Source of the DNA: Bifidobacteriaceae bacterium
GTDB lineage: Bacteria > Actinomycetota > Actinomycetes > Actinomycetales > WQXJ01
Length of the DNA stretch: 12,892 nt
NCBI GenBank assembly: GCA_031279575.1
Contig: JAITIG010000211.1
Coordinates: 1-12,892, forward strand
Direction of reading: 5' to 3'
Shown here one piece after another: positions 1 through 6,137 of the stretch. How positions within the stretch are numbered: the first letter of the stretch is position 1; every line of letters starts with the position of its first letter. The position numbers and the translations under genes were made by a program. Under the pieces are notes generated by a model. It did not search any database, was not told the DNA's origin, and worked only from the letters and a program-made list of their open reading frames with translations.

Positions 1-2
1 CG

Positions 3-644
3 GCTGGACCATGGCCGCCCTACGGCTCTGGCGGCTACCCGCCCCAGGACCAGGGCGGCTACCCGCCCCAGGACCAGGGCGGCCACCCGCCCCAGGACCA
101 GGGCGGCTACCCTCCCCAAGACCAGGGCGGCCACCCGCCCCAGGACCAGGGCGGCTACCCGCCCCAGGACCAGGTCGGCTACCCGCCCCAAGACCAGGGC
201 GGCTACCCGCCCCAGGACTACTACCAAGGTCCGGACGGCTACCAGCCCCTGGGCTACCACCCGGGCCCGGACGGCTACCAGGCCGGCTATGCCGGCTATC
301 CGCCCCAGGCCGGCTCCGCGGCGGCGAATTGGCCAGGGCAAACGCGGTCCACCGAGAAGAACTTCTTGGGCATCGTGTCGCTGGTGGCCTCGGTCGCCGG
401 CATTGTGCTGCTGCCTGTGATCGGGTCGATTGCGGGAATCGTGTTCGGCCACTTGGGCTTGAAGGCGGTCACGAACCACACCGCCGACAACCGCGGCCTG
501 GCGCTGGCCGGCCTGATTGTGGGCTACGTCGGCTTGGCCCTGATGGTGCTGATCATTGTCGTGGTGATGTGGTTGGCGGCCACCGTGATGGGCGGTCTCG
601 GGGGAAGCCTCTATTACGGCGCCGGCCCGCTGCTGGTGGCATGA
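3..644 (+). CDS. Partial proline/glutamine-rich membrane protein with DUF4190-like domain
   Basis: The frame is open from the window edge, so the start lies upstream and at least 213 C-terminal residues are visible. The N-terminal part is a soluble, low-complexity stretch rich in Gly, Tyr, Pro and Gln, with eight octapeptide repeats of the GGYPPQDQ type (some with His for Tyr), followed by looser GPDGYQ units. After about residue 120 come hydrophobic segments starting near [17 protein letters not shown], then a short polar loop (NHTADNRG) and a second long hydrophobic stretch ([20 protein letters not shown]). This Pro-rich tail plus a two-helix membrane unit with a GxxGLKAV-like linker is typical of DUF4190 proteins of actinobacteria. 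Its TGA overlaps the trpC ATG by 4 bp (ATGA), so it is probably co-translated with the tryptophan genes. Its function is unknown; a scaffold or envelope role would be a guess. The TTG at 366 is an internal codon and not a likely start. Confidence 0.8.
   Translation, partial: AGPWPPYGSGGYPPQDQGGYPPQDQGGHPPQDQGGYPPQDQGGHPPQDQGGYPPQDQVGYPPQDQGGYPPQDYYQGPDGYQPLGYHPGPDGYQAGYAGYPPQAGSAAANWPGQTRSTEKNFLGIVSLVASVAGIVLLPVIGSIAGIVFGHLGLKAVTNHTADNRGLALAGLIVGYVGLALMVLIIVVVMWLAATVMGGLGGSLYYGAGPLLVA
30..221 (+). repeat. Eight tandem 24-bp repeats coding [12 protein letters not shown] octapeptides
   Basis: Eight consecutive 24-bp units lie in frame with the partial membrane protein. Read as protein they are GGYPPQDQ with variants: units 3 and 5 have His in place of Tyr, unit 7 begins VG, and unit 8 ends in Tyr rather than Gln. 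At the DNA level the units differ only at a few positions, which suggests recent expansion by replication slippage, so copy number may differ between strains or collapse in short-read assemblies. Because the unit length is a multiple of three, a second frame is also open through it ([12 protein letters not shown]), which explains the spurious long ORF over this region. Confidence 0.9.
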
Positions 645-1465
645 GCTTCGGCGGCGGGGTCCTGGACCAGATCATCGCGGGGGTGCGATCTGATCTGGGC
701 CTGCGCCAAGCGGTGGTGCCGCTGGGCGAGCTGAAAGCCAGGGCCCTGGACCGCGCCCCGGCCAGGGACCCGCTGCCGGTGTTCCGCGACGGCGCTGGCA
801 TCTCCGTGATCGCCGAGATCAAACGCGCCAGCCCGTCGAAGGGCCGCATCGCCGAGATCCCCGAGCCGGCCGCGCTGGCGCAAGCCTACGAGGCGGGCGG
901 CGCGGCCGCTATCTCGGTGCTGACCGAGGGCCGCCGGTTTGGCGGCTCGCTGACGGACCTGGCCTGCGTCCGCCGGGCGGTCGACATCCCGCTGCTGCGC
1001 AAGGACTTCATCGTCAGCTCCTACCAGGTGTGGGAGGCGCGCGCCTACGGCGCCGACATGGTGCTGCTGATCGCCGCCGCGCTGGACCAGTTCGCCCTTG
1101 AGGGCCTGCTCGAGCGCACCGTCTCGCTGGGCATGACAGCGCTGGTGGAGGTGCACAACGAGCCGGAGCTGCGCCGCGCCTTGGCCGCCGGCGCCCGGCT
1201 GGTCGGCGTCAACGCCCGCAACCTGAAGACTCTGAAGGTGCGCCCGGACCTGTTCAGGGATTTGGCCCCGCTGGTGCCGGCCCATGTCGCCAAGGTGGCC
1301 GAATCGGGCGTGCGCGGGCCGCGCGACCTGGCCTCCTACGCCCACCAGGGGGCTGACGCCATCCTGATAGGCGAGTATTTGGCGTCATCGTTGGACCCGG
1401 AGCAGGCGGTCAGGGAGTTGGTGGCGATCGGCGCGCACCCCTCGGTCAGGTCGTTGCGCGGATGA
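641..1465 (+). CDS. trpC: Indole-3-glycerol phosphate synthase
   Basis: Closes the indole ring: converts carboxyphenylamino-deoxyribulose phosphate to indole-3-glycerol phosphate, with loss of CO2 and water, in the cytoplasm. The 274-residue product has the usual family length and a single TIM barrel. Visible family motifs are [11 protein letters not shown] with the expected catalytic lysine at K61 and S65, LLRKDFI with K121, ALVEVHNE with E170, [10 protein letters not shown] with N191, and AESGV in the C-terminal phosphate site. The ATG at 641 is chosen because it overlaps the preceding TGA (ATGA) and gives [12 protein letters not shown], a normal TrpC N-terminus. The frame is also open upstream through the 24-bp repeats, but that extension is non-homologous. 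It overlaps trpB by 4 bp, which favours translational coupling. It is a stand-alone TrpC, not fused to TrpF. Confidence 0.97.
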   Translation: MSFGGGVLDQIIAGVRSDLGLRQAVVPLGELKARALDRAPARDPLPVFRDGAGISVIAEIKRASPSKGRIAEIPEPAALAQAYEAGGAAAISVLTEGRRFGGSLTDLACVRRAVDIPLLRKDFIVSSYQVWEARAYGADMVLLIAAALDQFALEGLLERTVSLGMTALVEVHNEPELRRALAAGARLVGVNARNLKTLKVRPDLFRDLAPLVPAHVAKVAESGVRGPRDLASYAHQGADAILIGEYLASSLDPEQAVRELVAIGAHPSVRSLRG

Positions 1466-2667
1466 GCTCTCCCAGCGGGCCCTACTTCGGGCCATACGGC
1501 GGCCGGTTTGTGCCCGAGGCGCTGATCGCGGCGCTCGACCAGTTGGACCAGGCCTACAGCGCCGCCCAAGCCGACCCGGCCTTCGGCCAGGAGTTGGCTT
1601 TCCTGCTCGCCAGCTACGCCGGCCGGCCGACTCCCCTGACCGAGGCGCCGCGCTTCGCCCAGGCCGCCTGGCAGGCCGCCGGGCACTTGGGCCAGGCGCC
1701 CAGGGTGTTCCTCAAGCGGGAGGATTTGGCCCACACCGGCTCGCACAAGATCAACAATGTGCTGGGCCAGGCCTTGCTGACCAAGCGTTTGGGCAAACCC
1801 CGCGTCATCGCCGAGACGGGGGCCGGCCAGCATGGCGTGGCCACCGCCACCGCAGCCGCTTTGATGGGTTTGGACTGCGTTGTCTACATGGGCTTGGAGG
1901 ACACCCGCCGCCAGGCCCTGAACGTGGCCCGGATGAAGCTGCTGGGGGCCGCGGTGGAGCCGGTCGCCACCGGCTCGCGCACCTTGAAGGACGCCATCAA
2001 CGAGGCCCTGCGGGACTGGGTGGCGAACGTGGCGACCACCAATTACGTTTTCGGCACCGCCGCCGGGCCGCATCCCTTCCCGGCCATGGTGCGCGATTTC
2101 CAAGCCGTCATCGGCCGCGAGGCGCGCGCCCAGGTGCTCCAGGCGGCCGGCCGGCTGCCGGACGCGGTGGCGGCTTGCGTTGGCGGCGGCTCCAACTCGA
2201 TCGGCCTGTTCAGCGGTTTTTTGACGGACGATGCCGTCGCCTTGCGCGGTTACGAGGCCGGCGGCGAGGGCGTGGAGACCGGCCGCCACGCCGCCACCTT
2301 GGCGGCGGGCAGCCCCGGGACTTTGCATGGCGCCAAGTCCTACCTGCTCCAGGATGCGGACGGGCAGACCATCGAGTCGCATTCGATCTCGGCCGGTTTG
2401 GACTACCCGGGGGTGGGCCCGCAGCACTCCCAGCTCAAGGATTCCGGCCGGGCGGTCTACGAGCCGGTGACCGACGCGGCCGCGATGGACGCCTTCGCTT
2501 TGCTGAGCCGGACGGAGGGGATCATGCCGGCCATCGAATCGGCCCACGCCCTGGCCGGCGCCGCCCGCCTGCTGGGCGAGTTGGGCTCGGGCGGCCTGGT
2601 GGTGGTGTGCCTGTCCGGGCGGGGCGACAAGGATGTGGAGACGGCGGCGAGGTGGTTCAACCTGTGA
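1462..2667 (+). CDS. trpB: Tryptophan synthase beta subunit
   Basis: PLP enzyme that condenses indole with L-serine to give L-tryptophan; it works in an alpha2beta2 complex with TrpA, receiving indole through an internal tunnel. The 401-residue protein starts with the typical [19 protein letters not shown] would be bound as a Schiff base by K96 in [10 protein letters not shown]118 in [10 protein letters not shown] matches the catalytic glutamate, and [10 protein letters not shown] is the PLP phosphate-binding loop. The C-terminal part has [12 protein letters not shown] and CLSGRGDKD, as in normal TrpB1 enzymes that pair with TrpA. The ATG at 1462 overlaps the trpC TGA by 4 bp, and the TGA end overlaps the trpA GTG by 4 bp. 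Nothing appears damaged. Confidence 0.98.
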   Translation: MSSPSGPYFGPYGGRFVPEALIAALDQLDQAYSAAQADPAFGQELAFLLASYAGRPTPLTEAPRFAQAAWQAAGHLGQAPRVFLKREDLAHTGSHKINNVLGQALLTKRLGKPRVIAETGAGQHGVATATAAALMGLDCVVYMGLEDTRRQALNVARMKLLGAAVEPVATGSRTLKDAINEALRDWVANVATTNYVFGTAAGPHPFPAMVRDFQAVIGREARAQVLQAAGRLPDAVAACVGGGSNSIGLFSGFLTDDAVALRGYEAGGEGVETGRHAATLAAGSPGTLHGAKSYLLQDADGQTIESHSISAGLDYPGVGPQHSQLKDSGRAVYEPVTDAAAMDAFALLSRTEGIMPAIESAHALAGAARLLGELGSGGLVVVCLSGRGDKDVETAARWFNL

Positions 2668-3476
2668 CCGGATCAGATGCGGCCCGCCCTGGGGGCGCCA
2701 AAGCCGCCGACGCCATCGGGCGGGCCAATGCGGCGGGCAGGGCGGCGCTGGTGGGGTACTTGCCGGTCGGCTTCCCCAGCCTGGCGGCCTCGGTGGAGGC
2801 GGCGCGGGCGCTGATCGCCGGCGGCGTCGACATTGTGGAGCTGGGCCTGCCGTACTCGGACCCGGTGATGGACGGGCCGGTCATCGCGGGGGCGGCGGCG
2901 GCCGCGCTGGCGGGCGGCGCCCGGGTGGCGGACGTGTTCCGGGCGGTTGAGGAGCTGGCGCCAAGCGGCGTGCCGGTCGAGGTCATGACCTACTACAACC
3001 CGGTTTTCCGCCGCGGCGTGGAGCGCTTCGCGCGGGACTTGGACCAGGCCGGCGGCGCGGGCCTGATCATCCCGGACTTGATACCCGAAGAGGCGGGGGA
3101 GTGGCTGGCGGCCGCCGATGGGCTGGGGCTGGACAAGATTTTCCTGGTGGCGCCGTCTTCGAGCCAGGCCCGGCTGCGGCTGACGGCGGCGCACTGCCGC
3201 GGCTTCACCTACGCCGCCTCGACTATGGGGGTGACCGGGGCGCGGCAGTCGCTGTCGGATTCGGCCCGGCCGCTGGTGGCCCGGGCGCGGGCGGCCGGGG
3301 CGGAGCGGGTTTGCGTCGGGGTGGGGGTCTCGACTCCCAGCCAGGCGGCGCAGGTGGCCGCCTTCGCCGACGGCGTGATTGTCGGGTCGGCTTTTGTGCG
3401 GCGGTTGGCGGACGGGCTCGGCGCCTCGGCGCTGGAGGGGTTGGCGCGGCAGTTGCGGCAGGCGGTTGCCCGGTGA
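2664..3476 (+). CDS. trpA: Tryptophan synthase alpha subunit
   Basis: Cleaves indole-3-glycerol phosphate to indole and glyceraldehyde 3-phosphate and passes the indole to TrpB. The product is about 270 residues, the family norm. The catalytic pair is present: E59 in [13 protein letters not shown] and D70 in VMDGP, matching E. coli Glu49 and Asp60. Other family landmarks are [39 protein letters not shown] and the phosphate-binding ending [10 protein letters not shown] then [11 protein letters not shown]. The GTG start at 2664 is preferred because it overlaps the trpB stop as GTGA and has a purine-rich GAGGTGG about 8 nt upstream; ATG codons farther in would remove conserved sequence. It overlaps lgt by 4 bp. 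Confidence 0.96.
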   Translation: MTGSDAARPGGAKAADAIGRANAAGRAALVGYLPVGFPSLAASVEAARALIAGGVDIVELGLPYSDPVMDGPVIAGAAAAALAGGARVADVFRAVEELAPSGVPVEVMTYYNPVFRRGVERFARDLDQAGGAGLIIPDLIPEEAGEWLAAADGLGLDKIFLVAPSSSQARLRLTAAHCRGFTYAASTMGVTGARQSLSDSARPLVARARAAGAERVCVGVGVSTPSQAAQVAAFADGVIVGSAFVRRLADGLGASALEGLARQLRQAVAR

Positions 3477-4387
3477 GCCTGTTAGCGCTGCTGCCTTCGC
3501 CGACGCACAGCTCTTGGAGCCTTGGGCCGCTGACGATCCGCGCCTACGCGCTCTGCCTGATCGCCGGGATGGTGGTGGCGGCGCTGATCGCGGCGCGGCG
3601 CTTGAACGCCGTCGGCGCCAGGGGCGAGGCGATGGTGGACATCGCCTTGTGGGCGGTTCCGTTTGGGATTGTCGGGGCGCGGATCTACCACGTGGTGAGC
3701 TCGCCGGCGGCGTACTTCGGCCCGGGCGGCGATCCTTGGCGGGTGTTCGCCATCTGGCAGGGCGGCCTCGGCATTTGGGGGGCGGTGGCTTTGGGCGCGG
3801 TTGGCGCCTGGCTGGGGGCGCGCCGCGCCCGAGTGCCCTACGGGGTGCTGGCGGACGCGCTGGCGCCGGGCCTGGCGGTGGGGCAGGCGATTGGGCGGCT
3901 GGGGAACTGGTTCAACCAGGAGCTGTTCGGCGCTCCCACCACTTTGCCTTGGGGGCTGGAGGTCTCCGAGGCGGTGGCCCAGGCGGCCGGCTACCCGGCG
4001 GGCACGCTGTTCCACCCGACCTTCTTGTACGAGTTGATCTGGGATCTGATTGTGGCCTGGGTCCTGGTGCAGGCCGGCCGGCGCTGGCGCTGGGGGCATG
4101 GCCAGGTGTTTTTCGCCTACATGGCGCTTTACTGCGCCGGGCGGGTCTGGATTGAGGCGCTCCGGATCGACACCGCGCAGCACTTCTTGGGCCTGCGCCT
4201 GAACGTGTGGACCTCGATCATTGTGGGCGGCGCCGGCCTGGTCTTGTTCGCCTACTCGCGCCGCCGCTGGGGCGCCGCCGCGCCCGCGCCGCCCCCCAGC
4301 GGGGCGCCCGGCCGCTCGCCGGGCGCCCCGCCGCGAGTCAGCCCTTCAGTTTGGCGGCCACGACATCGGCCGCGTGGAAGCCGGTGA
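3473..4387 (+). CDS. lgt: Prolipoprotein diacylglyceryl transferase
   Basis: Integral membrane enzyme that moves a diacylglyceryl group from phosphatidylglycerol to the lipobox cysteine of prelipoproteins, the first step of lipoprotein maturation. The 304-residue product has several hydrophobic segments and the Lgt signature GRLGNWFNQELFG, whose R142 corresponds to essential Arg143 of E. coli. A second conserved Arg is in GRVWIEALRID (R224). The WQGGLGIWG segment has Trp where E. coli has catalytic His103; from memory this is usual in actinobacterial Lgt. The C-terminus after about residue 265 is a low-complexity Pro/Arg tail whose codons include a hairpin. The GTG start overlaps the trpA TGA (GTGA). 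A trpA-lgt link is also found in mycobacteria. Codon 4 is TTA, rare here. The last 50 bp overlap the convergent flavoenzyme gene. Confidence 0.95.
   Translation: MSLLALLPSPTHSSWSLGPLTIRAYALCLIAGMVVAALIAARRLNAVGARGEAMVDIALWAVPFGIVGARIYHVVSSPAAYFGPGGDPWRVFAIWQGGLGIWGAVALGAVGAWLGARRARVPYGVLADALAPGLAVGQAIGRLGNWFNQELFGAPTTLPWGLEVSEAVAQAAGYPAGTLFHPTFLYELIWDLIVAWVLVQAGRRWRWGHGQVFFAYMALYCAGRVWIEALRIDTAQHFLGLRLNVWTSIIVGGAGLVLFAYSRRRWGAAAPAPPPSGAPGRSPGAPPRVSPSVWRPRHRPRGSR
4301..4329. terminator. Perfect 12-bp GC hairpin between convergent genes, candidate bidirectional terminator
   Basis: GGGGCGCCCGGC (4301-4312), a 5-nt loop CGCTC, and GCCGGGCGCCCC (4318-4329) form a perfect 12-bp stem. It begins 8 nt beyond the TGA of the minus-strand flavoenzyme, the position expected of its terminator, and lies between two converging genes. 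There is no T-tract on either side, so it would be the U-less type proposed for actinobacteria. On the plus strand it lies inside the lgt tail (codons about 277-286), upstream of the lgt stop, which is odd for an lgt terminator. The structure is seen directly; the terminator role is inferred. Confidence 0.6.
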
Positions 4388-6041
4388 AGAAGGAGAATGA
4401 ACTGGCCGAGCCGGAGAAGGCGTGGTTGTAGTCGGTGGTGAAGAAGCTCCCGGAATCAAGCCCGCCGGCGTAGAGATTCGGCACCGGGCTGCCGTCTTGC
4501 CTGATCACCTGAAGGTTTTCGTCGACGTGGACGCCATTGAGCGTCGAGAGCCGGCACGGCACGCAAGGAATTGCGTAAAACGGCCCGGTTGTGATCGGCA
4601 GCAGCATCGAGGGATCTTTGAAGAACTGGGTGTCCTCGCCTTGTTCGCAGAGCGCGTTGTATTCCGCCACCATGCCGACCAGCCCGTCCTTGTCGATGCC
4701 GGCCTTTTCAGCCAATTCCTCGAGGGTCTCGGCCTTGAAGCACAAACCGCTTTCCGCGCCCGCGTCAAGCGCCGCCCCCATGCCCGGCTCCGGGTCGTAG
4801 GTGTAGGGCAGGCCGCGGCTTTGGGTGAAGAAATCCTCCGTCTCCATGCGCGTGACCTTGGGCGCGTCGAAAATGTTGAAATACGTCGCCCCGGGCGCGT
4901 ACGAGCACATTTCGAAGGGGATGGTCAGGTTGGTGAAGAACTCGCCGCCGACCCGCTTGCCGTACTTGTTGACCCACAGGTACGGCTCGCTGGCCGCCCG
5001 GTCGAGCGGCTCGCCGTAGGCCACATTGAGGACTTGGGGGGTCTGGCCCTGGGACCAGCGCAGCCCGCCGTCGATCCCCCCGGCCCCCAGCAGCATGTTG
5101 ACGCCGTCGCCATCGTGCTCCAAGAAGGTGTCGCCGGCGAAGGCGTTCTCGCCCCGGAAGCCCATGTAGTAGCGGATCATGTCCTTGTTGCGCCCAAAGC
5201 CGCCGGTCCCCACAAAGGTCGACTTCGACTTGACGAACAAGGTCGCCCCGCTGCTGGCGTCCTCGGCCAGGGCGCCGACCACCGCGCCGGAGTCATCCAC
5301 CACCAGTTGGCGCACCGGGGTCGAGACAATGACCTCGCCGCCGTTGGCGGCGAACGTGTCCTGGGCGATCTCAGACAGGGCCACCGCCCTGCCCTCGAAG
5401 AAGAGGCCCGCCCCGGTTTGGGGGCCGGCCAGGGCGTAAAGCAGCATTGCCACCTGGGCGCCCTTGTCGATGAACCAGTCGAACACCTCGTGGTGGTGGT
5501 TGAGGAAGGCCGAGACCAGCGTGGCGTTGGAACGGTAGTTGTTGAACAGCATGAAGTAGTCGTAGGCTTCTTGCTTGGTCCAGGTCGGGTGGTTGTTCTC
5601 GGCCACGTATTTGACGGTGTCGAGAGCGAAATGCGCTTCTGTTCCCACCGAGGCCCCGCCCACCACCGCGGATTTCTCCAGGACGATGACGCTGAGCCCA
5701 AGCTCGGCGGCCCGCGCGGCGCTGATCATGCCGCAATTGCCGGCGCCTATAACAAGATAGTCGCATTCTTTGGTCGAATCCGCCGCCACGTCGCTTTCTT
5801 TGACCGGGTCGACCTTGAAGGGGTGATTGAATTCGGTGACGTCAACGGTGATGTCCCCCGCCGTCGGCGCCGTGCCGGTGGGCGATGGGCTGTTTTCAGC
5901 GGTGCTGCTCGGGGTGCATGCGCTGAGCCCGCTGAGTGCGGCCACGCCGCCGAGCGCAGCGGTGCCGCCCAAGAATGTTCTTCTGGAAACTGCCCGCCTT
6001 TCCGATTCCGGGGGGAGGGGCATTCTGTGCTTCTTTGCCAT
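4338..6041 (-). CDS. Tat-exported lipoprotein FAD-binding reductase (fumarate/urocanate reductase superfamily)
   Basis: A 567-residue flavoprotein. The N-terminus has a twin-arginine signal (SRRTFLGG, R20-R21), a hydrophobic segment and a lipobox LSAC ending at C42, so it is predicted to be exported folded by Tat and anchored to the outer membrane face by lipid. A Ser/Thr/Pro linker follows. The FAD Rossmann motif is DYLVIGAGNCG (GAGNCG, residues 99-104), with an acidic residue at E122 ending strand beta 2. Later landmarks such as VNKYGKRVGGEF and NLYAGGLDSGSFF near the C-terminus fit the FAD_binding_2 family. The electron acceptor is unknown: the HHTMGG-like active-site motif of fumarate reductases is replaced by RLSTLNG, and there is no heme or FMN_bind domain. 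Similar multi-copy secreted flavoproteins occur in anaerobic gut actinobacteria. The start at 6041 is set by the Tat signal and the promoter; ATG at 6023 with weak AAGAAG is the alternative. Codon use is less GC-biased than in neighbours (GAA, AAA, ATA). Confidence 0.88.
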   Translation of the reverse strand: MAKKHRMPLPPESERRAVSRRTFLGGTAALGGVAALSGLSACTPSSTAENSPSPTGTAPTAGDITVDVTEFNHPFKVDPVKESDVAADSTKECDYLVIGAGNCGMISAARAAELGLSVIVLEKSAVVGGASVGTEAHFALDTVKYVAENNHPTWTKQEAYDYFMLFNNYRSNATLVSAFLNHHHEVFDWFIDKGAQVAMLLYALAGPQTGAGLFFEGRAVALSEIAQDTFAANGGEVIVSTPVRQLVVDDSGAVVGALAEDASSGATLFVKSKSTFVGTGGFGRNKDMIRYYMGFRGENAFAGDTFLEHDGDGVNMLLGAGGIDGGLRWSQGQTPQVLNVAYGEPLDRAASEPYLWVNKYGKRVGGEFFTNLTIPFEMCSYAPGATYFNIFDAPKVTRMETEDFFTQSRGLPYTYDPEPGMGAALDAGAESGLCFKAETLEELAEKAGIDKDGLVGMVAEYNALCEQGEDTQFFKDPSMLLPITTGPFYAIPCVPCRLSTLNGVHVDENLQVIRQDGSPVPNLYAGGLDSGSFFTTDYNHAFSGSASSFSFFTGFHAADVVAAKLKG

Positions 6042-6048
6042 GCCGGAA

Positions 6049-6077
6049 ATGCTACGGCGCGCTTCCCCCAAGGTCAA
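6049..6077 (-). promoter_or_regulatory. Predicted sigma-70-type promoter of the flavoenzyme gene, leaderless configuration
   Basis: On the minus strand, -35 TTGACC (6077-6072, five of six consensus bases) is followed by a 17-bp spacer and -10 TAGCAT (6054-6049, four of six). Seven nucleotides separate the -10 from the ATG whose A is at 6041, so transcription would begin at or next to the start codon and the mRNA would be leaderless. This matches the absence of a Shine-Dalgarno sequence before that ATG. Leaderless mRNAs with a TANNNT box at this distance are common in actinobacteria. Confidence 0.65.
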
Positions 6078-6137
6078 GAGCCCCCCGGCTCGCCGGGCGG
6101 GCGGGGCCGGGCGGCGCCGCGCGGTATCCTTGGGGGA
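6064..6137. repeat. 10-bp inverted repeat bracketing the divergent promoter region
   Basis: TCCCCCAAGG at 6064-6073 and CCTTGGGGGA at 6128-6137 are perfect reverse complements, 64 bp apart start to start. With a one-base bulge the match extends outward over GCT at 6061-6063 and AGC at 6137-6139. The left arm overlaps the first bases of the flavoenzyme -35 and the right arm overlaps the only candidate gltB -10. This placement would suit two half-sites of one regulator, or a long stem in any transcript crossing the region. The regulator is unknown. Confidence 0.55.

Noticed and set aside
30..221. 24-bp repeats as a CRISPR array
   Set aside because: Units are directly adjacent with no spacers and keep a coding frame.
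11..640. N-terminal extension of the trpC frame through the 24-bp repeats ([12 protein letters not shown])
   Set aside because: It is the shifted reading of the GGYPPQDQ repeats. The real trpC start at 641 has a stop/start overlap and gives a normal-length protein.
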